Assembly: GCF_000213055.1 (NCBI RefSeq)
Contig: NZ_CM001165.1
Span: 2,503,445 to 2,567,444, forward strand
Length of the DNA stretch: 64,000 nt
Source: Streptomyces sp. Tu6071
GTDB taxonomy: Bacteria > Actinomycetota > Actinomycetes > Streptomycetales > Streptomycetaceae
Direction of reading: 5' to 3'
Shown here: positions 1 to 8,022 of the stretch, one piece after another
Position numbering within the stretch: position 1 is the stretch's first letter
How the letters are laid out: each line of letters opens with the position of its first letter
The notes under the pieces: model-generated
What the model was told of the DNA's origin: nothing
What the model saw: only the letters and a program-made list of their open reading frames with translations
Databases searched by the model: none
Position numbers and translations under genes: made by a program

Positions 1-149
1 CAGCGCGGCCCGGTGTACGCGGCGTCGAGGCCGTACCAGGGGAAGGCCGCCCTGCGGTAGAGCGCGTCGTCACGCCGGGACGCCGGGCGCGACGGGCGCG
101 CGCCCTCCGTGCCCTGTGGCTGTCCGTCCACCTGACTCGTGGTCTCCAT
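1..149 (-). CDS. Unidentified protein, N-terminal fragment
   Basis: Reading leftwards from an ATG at 149, an open frame runs off the left edge (49 codons visible). It starts METTSQVDGQ, has a hydrophilic Arg/Ser/Pro-rich leader, then a conserved-looking segment FPWYGLDAAYTG near residues 36-47. A strong ribosome binding site (gaggagg) lies about 10 bases upstream. It lies downstream of tatB in the same direction, separated by about 240 bp with no gene. In other actinobacteria an mrp-like ATPase gene is found near tatB, but this N-terminus does not look like Mrp. I do not recognise the family; the rest of the protein is outside the window. Confidence 0.6.
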   Translation of the reverse strand, partial: METTSQVDGQPQGTEGARPSRPASRRDDALYRRAAFPWYGLDAAYTGPR

Positions 150-388
150 CGTCGTGGCCGCCTCCTCGCTGTTCCCGGGGCCAACGCCCCGACACGGCAG
201 GATAGCCACCCCCCACCGCGCACACGTCACACGGCGGAGCCGGAACCACGCGGGCGGCGGATGCGGGAGCGCGGGCGGCGGGGCCGGGGAGGGGCGGGAA
301 AGGCGGTACGGGCGCAGCGCGGCGGCTGTCCGGGGGCCGGGCGGGGCGTGGGACCCGAGAGGGCGTACCGCTCGGCCGGGCGCGGCGC

Positions 389-892
389 TCAGGTGGCGTC
401 GATGTCGTACGGGGGCGGGGTCGCGGCGGCGGGCTCGGGGCGCTTGGTGAGATCGGCCTTGGCGGGGCGCGTGCCGAGGTCGGCCGTGTTGTCGGGCTCG
501 GATTTCTTGCTCAGGTCCGTGAGGGAGCGCTGGTCCTTCGCGATCTCCTCGTCGTCCTCGACGTCCCTGCCGTGGACGGTGTCCGCCAGCTCGTTCATCT
601 CCTTGCGGAAGTCGAGGCTGGAGCGGATGTCGGAGAGGCCGTACTCGTCCTCGCCCTTCGCGAGCTGCTTGCGCACGAAGTTCTTCGGGTGCAGGTCCTC
701 GAACTCGAAGTCCTTGAACTCGGGGCCCAGCTCGCTGCGGATGTCGTTCTTGGCGCTGTCCGTGAACTCACGGATCTTGCGCAGGACCCGCATGCCGTCC
801 TGGATCATCTTCGGCAGCTTGTCGGGGCCGAAGACGAGCACGCCGAGCACGACAACGGTCAGTACCTCGAAAAACCCAACGTCATTGAACAC
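389..892 (-). CDS. tatB: Sec-independent (Tat) translocase subunit TatB
   Basis: Twin-arginine translocation component that, with TatC, recognises folded substrates at the cytoplasmic membrane. The 167-residue product has the expected layout: a short N-terminus (MFNDVGFFEV), one membrane helix at about residues 7-21 with a conserved acidic residue (E9), the FGPDKLP hinge at 21-27, an amphipathic helix, and a long charged tail. The GTG start at 892 was chosen because it gives the canonical TatB N-terminus and has gaggag 7 bases upstream; the frame stays open 26 codons further upstream but that extension is not TatB-like. It follows htrA in the sigE-rseA-htrA-tatB order that I recall for M. tuberculosis Rv1221-Rv1224. 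Confidence 0.93.
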   Translation of the reverse strand: MFNDVGFFEVLTVVVLGVLVFGPDKLPKMIQDGMRVLRKIREFTDSAKNDIRSELGPEFKDFEFEDLHPKNFVRKQLAKGEDEYGLSDIRSSLDFRKEMNELADTVHGRDVEDDEEIAKDQRSLTDLSKKSEPDNTADLGTRPAKADLTKRPEPAAATPPPYDIDAT

Positions 893-1099
893 CTGAGAAC
901 TCCTCGCGCCGTCCCCGGCGAGCGGCGCGTCCGCCGCACGTCCCCGGGCCTGCCCCACGGTACCCGGCACCTCCCGCCGACGGTACGGTGCCGCCCGTCC
1001 CGTTTACGGCTGTGGCCCCGGGGGCTCCGGGGGTTCGCCGAAGCTTGGCCGGGTCTTTGCCTCCGCTCCCTTGTCCCCTCCAGGGGTTCGGTCCGGGGT

Positions 1100-2353
1100 T
1101 CAGTCCGCCGCCTCCAGCGTCACCGTGGCGTGGTGCTCCTTGCCCTCGCGGACGTACGTGAGGCGCAGGCGGTCGCCGGGGCGGTGGGCGCGGATGCGGA
1201 CGATCAGGTCCTCGGTGGACGTGACGGGCCGGTCGTCGGCCGCGGTGACGAGGTCGCCGGGGGCGAGGCCCGCGCGGTCGGCGGGGCCGCCGGGGGTCAC
1301 GGCGTCCTTGTCGCCGCCGATGAGGGCGCCGTTCCTGTCCTCGCGGGAGTCGAGCGCGACCCCTATGACGGGGTGGGCGACGCGGCCGTGGGCGAGGAGT
1401 TCGCCCGCGACCCAGCGGGCCTGGTTGACGGGGATCGCGAAGCCGAGGCCCACGCTGCCCGCCTGCCCCTCGTCGCTACCGCCCGCGGAGCGTATGGCGC
1501 TGTTGACCCCGATGACGTGCCCGGTGGCGTCGAGGAGCGGGCCGCCGGAGTTGCCGGGGTTGAGCGGGGCGTCGGTCTGGAGCGCGTCGACGTAGGAGAT
1601 GTCGCCCTGTTCGCCCTCGCCCGCGGCGGTCACGGGGCGCTCCTTGGCGCTGATGATCCCGGCCGTGACGGTGTTGGGGAGGTCGAAGGGGGAGCCGAGG
1701 GCCACGACCGGGTCGCCGACCCGGACGCCCTCGGAGTCGCCGAGGGCGAGCGGGGTGAGGTTCTTCACGCCGCGCACGCGGACCACGGCGAGGTCGTAGC
1801 CCGCGTCCCTGCCGATGACCTCGGCGCGGAGGGTCTGGCCGCCGGAGAAGGTCACGCTGAGCGCGCCGCCTCCGGCGGCCGGGGCGACGACGTGGTTGTT
1901 GGTGAGGATGTGGCCCCGGCCGTCGAGGACGAAGCCGGTGCCCGTCCCGGCCTCGGCGGCGCCCGAGGCGCGCAGGGTCACGACGCCGGGCAGTGAGCGC
2001 GCCGCGAGGTCGGCGACGCTCCCGGCGGGGCGCTCGGGCCCCGGCGCGGGGGTGGGCAGGACCAGCGTGCGGGGGCCGCCGTCGCGTTCGTAGCGCGCTC
2101 CGAGGTAGCCGCCGAGGGTCCCCGTGACGAGCGCGGCGAGGGCGACGGCGACGATCACGCCGCGCCGCCGGGCCCGCACGCCGGGTTCGCCGGACGGTTC
2201 GGGGGCGGGCTCGTGCGCGGGCCCGGCGGGCCGGGGAGCGGGCTGCCGTGCGCCGGTCGGGGTCGCCGGGGTGCTCTCCCAGGGGTCGTACCCGGCCCAG
2301 GGCTCCGCCGGGCCGTCGTCCGCACCGGCGCGGCCACGCTCACCGAGATCCAT
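1100..2353 (-). CDS. htrA: Membrane-anchored HtrA/DegP-type serine protease with PDZ domain
   Basis: Envelope quality-control protease of the S1C family, 417 residues. It has a Pro/Ala-rich cytoplasmic N-terminus, one membrane helix at about 65-87, then a trypsin-like domain outside the membrane. The catalytic triad is visible: His154 in TNNHVV, Asp188 in AGYDLAV, Ser269 in PGNSGGP. A PDZ domain occupies about 325-410 (GGPADRAGLAPGDLV). The ATG at 2353 was preferred because gggagag lies 6 bases upstream; an in-frame ATG at 2365 is the alternative. Together with sigE and rseA upstream and tatB downstream it forms an envelope-stress module. It is separated from rseA by 195 bp, so it may have its own promoter. 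Confidence 0.92.
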   Translation of the reverse strand: MDLGERGRAGADDGPAEPWAGYDPWESTPATPTGARQPAPRPAGPAHEPAPEPSGEPGVRARRRGVIVAVALAALVTGTLGGYLGARYERDGGPRTLVLPTPAPGPERPAGSVADLAARSLPGVVTLRASGAAEAGTGTGFVLDGRGHILTNNHVVAPAAGGGALSVTFSGGQTLRAEVIGRDAGYDLAVVRVRGVKNLTPLALGDSEGVRVGDPVVALGSPFDLPNTVTAGIISAKERPVTAAGEGEQGDISYVDALQTDAPLNPGNSGGPLLDATGHVIGVNSAIRSAGGSDEGQAGSVGLGFAIPVNQARWVAGELLAHGRVAHPVIGVALDSREDRNGALIGGDKDAVTPGGPADRAGLAPGDLVTAADDRPVTSTEDLIVRIRAHRPGDRLRLTYVREGKEHHATVTLEAAD

Positions 2354-2548
2354 GCTCTCCCGCATCTCCACCCACCGGCCGTTCCCTCCACCGGGACCGG
2401 CGCACAGGGAAATTGAACCAGGTCGGAGAGGAGGAGCGGCCGGGCTCGGGAGGGGGCGGTACGGCGGGGCGGGCGGGGCGCCCTCCGCCGGGGGCGGGCG
2501 GCCCGTACCGCCGGGGGTCCGGGACAAGGCCCGGTCCGCGCGGGAGGG

Positions 2549-3472
2549 TCAGTCGTCGGCGGCCGGGCGCTGCGGGGACGGCCGCGGGAGCGGGTTCTTC
2601 TCCGCCGTCCTGGCCAGGAGGGGGCTCGGGAGGCCTCCGCCGGCCGGGGAGAGGGCGAAGGCGGAGTAGGGGGCGGCGACCGGGAGGGCCGGGGTGCCGG
2701 GGAGGAGGGGCGCCGAGAGGAGCAGGGGGCGGGCGTGGCCGCTACGGGTGCCGCTGCCGCCCGAGCGGTTGCCGAGGAGACCGGGGGCGCGGCGGCGCGT
2801 GGCCTCGGCGGGCTGGCCCGTCGTGCTCGGTGCGCGCTGCGGGGTGACGCTGCTGCCGCGCGCCTCGGGGACGCCCCCGGTGGGGGCGCCGGAGGAGACG
2901 CCGCCGAGGGCGAGCGCCGCGAGCGACACGGCGCCCGCCGCCGCGTAGGCGAAGCGGCGTCCGCGGGAGGACGTACGGGCGCTCTCGCTCTGCGGCGGGG
3001 AGTGCACGGGGAAGGGGGCGACGGGGCTCAGCACGGGGGCGAGCGCCGGGCGGGTCAGGGCGGCGACCGCGGCGCGTCCGGCCGGGGAGCCGGGCCGTCC
3101 GGCCGCTCCCGGGCTCCCCGCGGGGCGCGGGGGGATGCCGAATCCGGCTCCTCGGCCGCTCGCGAAGGGGGCGAGGCCGCCGGGTCCCTGCTCGGGTCCG
3201 AGGTCGTGTCCGTGGTGAGGGCCTCCGGGAAGCCCTTGAAGACGCTCCAGAAGGGCGGGCGGCAGCGCGGGGGCGGCGGCCTGGGCGAAGGCGGTCTTGA
3301 GTCGCCGCTGTTCGTCGGCGTCGGCCTTGCAGCGGGGGCAGGTGGCGAGGTGGGAGAGGACTCGCTCACGGGCGTCGTGATCCAGCTCACCGTCCACGAA
3401 GGCGGCGAGGCGGTCACCGAGGTGCTGCTCGGAGAGACAGCGCCGGGCGGCTGGGGGACGTGATCCGCTCAC
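2549..3472 (-). CDS. rseA: Anti-sigma factor, zinc-binding (ZAS) type, partner of SigE
   Basis: Likely binds and silences the ECF sigma factor encoded just upstream. The 307-residue product begins with a ZAS domain: the motif His41-x3-Cys45-x2-Cys48 in SHLATCPRC, inside a helical 60-residue N-terminal unit ([16 protein letters not shown]). A Gly/Pro/Ala-rich linker follows, then a hydrophobic stretch at about 174-194 ([16 protein letters not shown]), which suggests membrane anchoring with a low-complexity outer tail. The GTG start overlaps the sigE stop in a GTGA arrangement, implying translational coupling and matched stoichiometry. Mycobacterial RseA is shorter and lacks so long a tail, so release from the membrane by proteolysis is possible but only inferred. 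Confidence 0.88.
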   Translation of the reverse strand: MSGSRPPAARRCLSEQHLGDRLAAFVDGELDHDARERVLSHLATCPRCKADADEQRRLKTAFAQAAAPALPPALLERLQGLPGGPHHGHDLGPEQGPGGLAPFASGRGAGFGIPPRPAGSPGAAGRPGSPAGRAAVAALTRPALAPVLSPVAPFPVHSPPQSESARTSSRGRRFAYAAAGAVSLAALALGGVSSGAPTGGVPEARGSSVTPQRAPSTTGQPAEATRRRAPGLLGNRSGGSGTRSGHARPLLLSAPLLPGTPALPVAAPYSAFALSPAGGGLPSPLLARTAEKNPLPRPSPQRPAADD

Positions 3473-4269
3473 GCGCTCGCGCTCCCCCCTCCCAGCGCGG
3501 GCACCGGGCTCCTCAGGAGCCCGCGCCGCTCGGCGCGGGCTTCGGGGGAACGGTGCTTGAGGGCCTTGCGGAGCTGGGAGCGGCCCCGGTGGATGCGGCT
3601 GCGCACGGTGCCGAGCTTGACGTCGAGGGTCGCGGCGATCTCCTCGTACGAGAGCCCCTCGATGTCGCACAGGACGACGGCGGCGCGGAACTCGGGCGCG
3701 AGGGTGTCGAGCGCCTGCTGCACGTCGGCGTCGAAATGGGTGTCGTGGAGGACCTGCTGCGGCGAGGGCTCGCGGCTCGGGAGCCGCTCGGCCGCGTCGT
3801 CGCCGAGGGCGTCGAAGCGGATGCGCTGCTTGCGGCGGACCATGTCGAGGAACAGGTTCGTCGTGATGCGGTGCAGCCAGCCCTCGAAGGTGCCGGGGGT
3901 GTACGTGGACAGCGAGCGGAAGACGCGGACGAAGACCTCCTGCGTGAGGTCCTCGGCGTCGTGCTGATTGCCCGTGAGGCGGTAGGCGAGGCGGTAGACG
4001 CGGGCGCTGTGGGTGCTGACGATCTCCTCCCACGTGGGGGGCGTCCACGCCTTCGATTCCGCGTCGGCGGCGAAGGACGCGGTGCGTACGGAATCGTCGG
4101 TGGGGCCGCCCTCACGGGCCGCGCGGGCCTGCGGAAGGGCTCGGTCAGCGGTGTCGGTCACGGATTTCGGCTTGGCGGGCGGTCCGTAACGCCAGGGCGG
4201 CGCCGGTTCACCAGCCGCAGCCGCACCTCCCCTGTCAGCTCTGGTGGTGTCCAGTGGAGCACCCACCAT
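3469..4269 (-). CDS. sigE: ECF sigma factor, SigE-like
   Basis: RNA polymerase sigma factor of the extracytoplasmic function group. Using the ATG at 4269 it is 266 residues: an 80-residue disordered N-terminal extension, sigma-2 at about 80-150 ([20 protein letters not shown], then [19 protein letters not shown]), and sigma-4 at about 195-250 ([30 protein letters not shown]). From memory these match M. tuberculosis SigE closely, including the extended N-terminus. The start is uncertain: ATG codons at 4275 and 4338 are in frame and none has a clear ribosome binding site. It is coupled to rseA by a 4-bp overlap and is divergent from the O-methyltransferase. It probably drives the downstream envelope protease and Tat genes. 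Confidence 0.92.
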   Translation of the reverse strand: MVGAPLDTTRADRGGAAAAGEPAPPWRYGPPAKPKSVTDTADRALPQARAAREGGPTDDSVRTASFAADAESKAWTPPTWEEIVSTHSARVYRLAYRLTGNQHDAEDLTQEVFVRVFRSLSTYTPGTFEGWLHRITTNLFLDMVRRKQRIRFDALGDDAAERLPSREPSPQQVLHDTHFDADVQQALDTLAPEFRAAVVLCDIEGLSYEEIAATLDVKLGTVRSRIHRGRSQLRKALKHRSPEARAERRGLLRSPVPALGGGSASA

Positions 4270-4569
4270 AGCCATACGGACCGTTAGCTCCGGATAAGCG
4301 ATTTTGCCGGGATTGACCTCGGCATCGCCGCTGGTCATCCCGTACGCGCGCCGGGGAGTGCGCCCGTGGACGCGCGCCCTTTCCCGTACCGCTGTCGCGG
4401 CCATCCTCCACCTCCCGGACCGGCATCGGACCTGACTTCCCGTGCGGCCGGGCGGCGGGGGCACTGCCCGCGACCGGCGCACACCCACTTAACGTCCGGT
4501 CCCATCTGCGGGTTCCCTTGGCCAACGGATACAGTCACGGCCAGGCAACTACGGGGCAAGGAGAGGCTC

Positions 4570-5202
4570 ATTACCGGCAACCGGGAGACGGGCTGGGCGT
4601 TCGCCGACGCCTTCGTCGCCGAGGACGAGACGCTGTTGTGGGCCCGGGAGCGGGCCCGCGAGGCGGGCCTGCGTCCGGTGTCCCCCGCCACCGGCGCGGC
4701 GCTCGCGCTGCTCGCCGCCTCCGTGGACGCCAAGGCGGTGGCCGAGATCGGCACGGGTACGGGCGTCTCGGGGCTGTACCTGCTGCGCGGGATGCGCCCG
4801 GACGGGGTGCTCACGACGGTGGACCCGGAGCCGGAGCGGCAGCAGTTCGCGCGGCAGGCGTTCCGCGCGGCGGGCTTCGCGGGCAACCGGGCCCGGTTCA
4901 TCCCGGGCCGCGCCCTGGACGTCCTGCCCCGGCTCGCGGACAACGGGTACGACCTCGTCTTCTGCGACGGCGACCGGATGGAGTGCCTGGAGTGCCTGGA
5001 GGAGGCGTTGCGCCTGCTGCGCCCGGGAGGCGCGGTGTGCTTCGAGGGCATCTTCGCGGACGGCCGTACGTACGCGGCGGGTCCGCAGCCGGTCGAGGTG
5101 GTCCGCCTGCGCGAACTCGTCCGCGCGATACGCGAGCACCCCACCCTCGTCCCGTCCCTGCTCCCGGTGGGGGACGGCCTGCTCAGCGCGGTGGCGCGGT
5201 GA
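4570..5202 (+). CDS. SAM-dependent O-methyltransferase (family 3 / CCoAOMT-like)
   Basis: Small class I methyltransferase; substrate unknown. The SAM-binding motif I is EIGTGTGVSGLYLL at about residues 59-72, followed by the acidic motif II (TTVDPEPE) and the CDGD strand after NGYDLVF; the C-terminus PVGDGLLSAV is typical of the family. No ATG, GTG or TTG lies near the conserved N-terminus. The codon ATT at 4570 has an excellent ribosome binding site (aaggagagg, 4558-4566) at the right spacing and would give a 210-residue protein starting at the conserved TGNRETGWAF. The next in-frame ordinary start is a GTG at 4366, inside the sigE leader. The gene is divergent from sigE, as Rv1220c is in M. 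tuberculosis. Confidence 0.87.
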   Translation: MTGNRETGWAFADAFVAEDETLLWARERAREAGLRPVSPATGAALALLAASVDAKAVAEIGTGTGVSGLYLLRGMRPDGVLTTVDPEPERQQFARQAFRAAGFAGNRARFIPGRALDVLPRLADNGYDLVFCDGDRMECLECLEEALRLLRPGGAVCFEGIFADGRTYAAGPQPVEVVRLRELVRAIREHPTLVPSLLPVGDGLLSAVAR

Positions 5203-5217
5203 TCGGGGCCCGCGCAT

Positions 5218-5260
5218 GACCGTGCCCCCCAGTTCGCCGGGCGAGCTGGGGGGCACGGTC
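5218..5260. terminator. Bidirectional hairpin terminator
   Basis: A near-perfect inverted repeat of 19-21 bp with one G-T wobble pairs 5218-5236 with 5242-5260 around a tiny loop. It sits between the convergent O-methyltransferase gene (ends 5202) and the DUF3117 gene (ends 5324), so it can serve both strands. No U-tract follows, which is normal in streptomycetes. Confidence 0.85.
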
Positions 5261-5323
5261 AACAAGTGGTGACGTGCTCGGCGGTCACGGTGGGACGTGT
5301 GACAGGCCGTGCGGGAGATTTCG

Positions 5324-5491
5324 TCAGCCGACTACCTTCTTGAGGGCGTCGCCCAGGGCGTCCGCCTCGTCAGGGGTCAGCTCGACGACGAGTCGACCGC
5401 CGCCTTCGAGCGGAACGCGCATGACGATGCCCCGCCCCTCCTTGGTCACCTCGAGCGGGCCGTCGCCCGTTCGCGGCTTCATGGCCGCCAT
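5324..5491 (-). CDS. DUF3117 family small protein
   Basis: A 55-residue protein that is one of the most conserved small proteins of actinobacteria (I recall Rv1211 as the homologue). The sequence starts MAAMKPRTGDGPLEVTKEG and ends DALGDALKKVV with a terminal Gly; the middle is a predicted beta hairpin followed by one helix. There is no signal peptide or membrane helix, so it is cytosolic. The ATG at 5491 is preceded by aaggggaacgagc; an internal ATG at 5482 would remove only three residues. Function unknown. In mycobacteria it lies beside tagA and near glycogen genes; here an enoyl-CoA hydratase gene separates it from tagA. Confidence 0.93.
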   Translation of the reverse strand: MAAMKPRTGDGPLEVTKEGRGIVMRVPLEGGGRLVVELTPDEADALGDALKKVVG

Positions 5492-5879
5492 GCTCGTTCC
5501 CCTTCCTGAAACCAGCTCATCGCAGCCGGCGGCCCCGTCACAGGCGCTGCCTCACCGGCATCGAACACATTGCTTCCGCTGTCATTATCCCGCATGCGGG
5601 GGCTTGGTGACCAACATCGAGCGGACTCATCTGCGCAACGCGCTCGTTCAAAACCACTCATTCCGGCGATGTGACTGGAATACTGCCCCACTTCACCCCA
5701 CACCCGGGCCCTGGTTTTGTTGACGCAGATCACAGGGGCGGGAGGAATGCGGGGGCCTCGTGGGGCCCGTCGTGATCTCGGTCATGCCGGTATCGGGCGC
5801 TCGCGAGGATGATGGGACGGTTGCCCGTCCGCCCGGCAGCGGAGCCCGGCGGAGGGCTGGATCAGAGGGGATCTCCTTC
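5492..5879. other. Intergenic region, no gene supported
   Basis: This 388-bp stretch is clearly lower in GC than its neighbours, as expected for a divergent promoter region serving DUF3117 (leftward) and the enoyl-CoA hydratase (rightward). A minus-strand open frame across it lacks third-position GC bias and has no recognisable product, so I do not call it. I could not identify promoter boxes with confidence. Confidence 0.6.
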
Positions 5880-6680
5880 ATGGCCGACTCCGTCCTGTAC
5901 GACGTGACCGACGCGCTCGCCACGATCACGCTCAACCGCCCCGACGCCATGAACGCCCTCGACACGGCGACGAAGGAGGCGCTGCGGGACGCCCTCCAGA
6001 ACGCGGCGGCCGATCCCGGGGTGCGGGCCGTGCTGCTCACCGCGACGGGGCGGGCCTTCTGCGTCGGGCAGGACCTCAAGGAGCACGTGGCCAACCTCCA
6101 GCGGGACAGGGAGACGGGCGACGGCGGCACGATGAGCACGGTGCGCGAGCACTACAACCCGATCGTGCGGGCGATCACGGCGATGCCGAAGCCGGTCGTC
6201 GCGGGCGTGAACGGGGTCGCCGCCGGGGCCGGTTTCGGTTTCGCGCTGGCGGCGGACTACCGCGTCGTCGCGGACACGGCCACGTTCAACACGTCCTTCG
6301 CCGGGGTCGCGCTCACCGCCGACTCGGGGCTCTCCTTCACGCTCCAGCGCGCCGTGGGGCACAGCCGGGCGAGCGACTGGCTGCTGTTCCCGCGCAACAT
6401 CAGCGCGCGGGAGGCGTACGAGCTGGGCCTCGTGAACCGTCTCGTCCCGGCCGCCGAACTGGCGGACACGGCGCTGGAGGTCGCGCGGAAGCTCGCCCAG
6501 GGCCCGACCGTGGCGTACGCCTCGCTCAAGGGCTCGCTCGCGTACGCGGCCTCGCACACGCTCGACGAGGCGCTCGACAAGGAGGACGAACTCCAGACGG
6601 TCGCGGGTACGTCCGAGGACCACGTGATCGCGGTGGAGGCGTTCCTGAAGAAGGAGAAGCCGCGCTACCTGGGGCGCTGA
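5880..6680 (+). CDS. Enoyl-CoA hydratase/isomerase (crotonase) family protein
   Basis: Crotonase-fold enzyme acting on acyl-CoA thioesters, 266 residues, normal length. Oxyanion-hole segments are clear: TGRAFCVGQDLKEH (about 56-69) and NGVAAGAGFGFALAADYRV (about 110-128). The position that carries the hydratase glutamate in many members lies in AGVALTADSGLSF; here Asp/Ser replace the usual Glu-x-G, so the reaction may be isomerisation or PaaG-like chemistry rather than simple hydration. PaaG-type family members often end KRPPRFxGR, close to the KEKPRYLGR seen here. The ATG at 5880 follows ggggatctccttc. It stands alone, converging with tagA. Exact substrate unknown. Confidence 0.85.
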   Translation: MADSVLYDVTDALATITLNRPDAMNALDTATKEALRDALQNAAADPGVRAVLLTATGRAFCVGQDLKEHVANLQRDRETGDGGTMSTVREHYNPIVRAITAMPKPVVAGVNGVAAGAGFGFALAADYRVVADTATFNTSFAGVALTADSGLSFTLQRAVGHSRASDWLLFPRNISAREAYELGLVNRLVPAAELADTALEVARKLAQGPTVAYASLKGSLAYAASHTLDEALDKEDELQTVAGTSEDHVIAVEAFLKKEKPRYLGR

Positions 6681-6731
6681 GACGGGCGCGGGTGCGGGAG
6701 CGGCCGAGGCGCGCGGGATGGGGCGGGGATA

Positions 6732-6804
6732 CGCCGGACGGGCAGGGGTACTCCGGACGGACGGGGGTGCGTGGGCCGTCGGAGCGCGCCGGACGGGCAG
6801 GGGT
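6732..6804. repeat. Direct repeats between convergent genes
   Basis: The 18-mer cgccggacgggcaggggt occurs at 6732-6749 and 6787-6804, with a diverged third copy at about 6751-6768, giving a period near 28 bp. It lies in the 195-bp space between the 3' ends of the enoyl-CoA hydratase gene and tagA. Function unknown. Confidence 0.7.
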
Positions 6805-6875
6805 GCGCGTGCGGGGTGCCTCCCCGCGCGGCCGGTCGCCCCGGTCGCGTACGTACCGGGCCGGGGCCCGCGCGT

Positions 6876-7508
6876 TCAGCCCTCCCGCCCCTCCCCCGGC
6901 TCCCGTCCCGGCCGGTCCGCGCGGCCCCTGCCGCGCGCCGCGCAGGCCACGAGGTGGTCGTCGACGAGTCCGCACGCCTGCATGAGCGCGTACGCCGTCG
7001 TGGGGCCGACGAAGCGGACGCCCTCCTTCTTGAGGCCCTTCGCGAGCGCGGTGGACTCCTCGGTGACGGCGGGCACGTCGGCGGTCGTGCGCGGGGCGGG
7101 GCGGCTGCCGGGGGCGGGGGCGAAGGACCAGAGGTACGTGGTCAGTTCGCCGGGCGCCCAGCCGGCGAGGAGGCGGGCGTTGGCGAGGACGGCGTCGATC
7201 TTGCGGGCGTTGCGGATGATCCCGGCGTCGGCGAGGAGGCGGGCGCGCTCGGCGGGCCCGTAGGCGGCGACGGCGGTCAGCTTGAAGTCGTCGAACGCGG
7301 TGCGGAAGGCGGGCCTGCGGCGCAGGATCGTGAGCCAGGAGAGCCCGGACTGGAAGGCTTCGAGGCTCAGCCGCTCGAAGAGCGCGTCGTCGCCGAGGAC
7401 CGGCCTGCCCCACTCCTCGTCGTGGTAGCCGAGGTAGTCGGGGGCGCTCAGGCCCCAGGGGCAGCGGAGTCTGCCGTCGGGGCCCGGGAGCGCGCCGGTC
7501 GCGGTCAC
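6876..7508 (-). CDS. tagA: DNA-3-methyladenine glycosylase I
   Basis: Base-excision repair enzyme that removes 3-methyladenine from DNA. The 210-residue product shows the family landmarks: RCPWG near residue 15, YHDEEWGRP (about 27-35), LFERLSLEAFQSGLSWLTIL (about 43-62), FVGPTTAYALMQACGLVDDH near the C-terminus. The trailing segment after the last motif is short and Arg/Gly-rich. It starts at GTG 7508, which overlaps the stop of the upstream DivIVA-domain gene (GTGA), so the two are translationally coupled. The same pair (Rv1209-Rv1210) is found in M. tuberculosis, as I recall it. Also called tag or alkA-type in some annotations; it is the TagI family, not AlkA. Confidence 0.93.
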   Translation of the reverse strand: MTATGALPGPDGRLRCPWGLSAPDYLGYHDEEWGRPVLGDDALFERLSLEAFQSGLSWLTILRRRPAFRTAFDDFKLTAVAAYGPAERARLLADAGIIRNARKIDAVLANARLLAGWAPGELTTYLWSFAPAPGSRPAPRTTADVPAVTEESTALAKGLKKEGVRFVGPTTAYALMQACGLVDDHLVACAARGRGRADRPGREPGEGREG

Positions 7509-7837
7509 GGCCGCTCGCCCTCCTCGGCGATCCGCGCGGGGCGGCTCGCGAGCGCCGACTCCAGGTCGGCGATGCGGGCCTCGCGTTCGGCGAGTTCGGC
7601 GGCGAGGCGGGCGAGGGCCTCGTCGACGTCGCCCATGCGGTAGCCGCGCAGGGTCTGCGGGAAGCGGAGCGCCTCGATGTCGGCGCGGCGCACGGGCCGG
7701 TCGGCGGGGAGCGGGTCGGTGAGCCGCTCGGGCGGGGCCTCGGGCAGGGCGGCGCCCTCGCCGTGGCCGAGCACGGCGAGCGTGACGGCGCCGACCACCA
7801 CGACCAGCGCGATGACCAGGAACCAGAACATCAGCAT
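7505..7837 (-). CDS. Membrane-anchored DivIVA-domain protein
   Basis: A 110-residue protein with one N-terminal membrane helix (MFWFLVIALVVVVGAVTLAVL, residues 3-23), a short Pro-rich linker, then a DivIVA-like segment (ADIEALRFPQTLRGYRMGDVDEALARL, about 60-86) running into a coiled coil (AAELAEREARIADLESAL). DivIVA domains bind curved membranes and organise polar growth; the FPxxLRGYxxxxVD pattern is the family signature. The ATG at 7837 gives the helix directly and follows ggggaag. Conserved upstream of tagA in actinobacteria and coupled to it by a 4-bp overlap, though no functional link between repair enzyme and membrane protein is known to me. Confidence 0.85.
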   Translation of the reverse strand: MLMFWFLVIALVVVVGAVTLAVLGHGEGAALPEAPPERLTDPLPADRPVRRADIEALRFPQTLRGYRMGDVDEALARLAAELAEREARIADLESALASRPARIAEEGERP

Positions 7838-8022
7838 GCGTCTTCCCCAAGTCCCCGGGCGCGGTCCCCGCCCGGTGCTCTTCTCGTACGGCCCGCCCGA
7901 CGACCGGTGCCGCGTGGCCACGATCGTGCCACGTCCGGGCGCGGGCTAGGGTCGCAGGCGGCCCGGGAGCCGTGATCACGGGTGACTGCTTGGGGCCTTC
8001 GGCCCGGAAGGGAAGCGCTGGG

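Noticed and set aside
4518..5219. Plus-strand frame with an in-frame start overlapping the O-methyltransferase
   Set aside because: It looks attractive because the true frame lacks a normal start, but it is Arg/Gly-rich with no motif, while the other frame shows all methyltransferase motifs.
5479..5733. Minus-strand 84-residue open frame upstream of DUF3117
   Set aside because: Base composition lacks coding bias, no motif, and it overlaps the well-supported DUF3117 gene in another frame.
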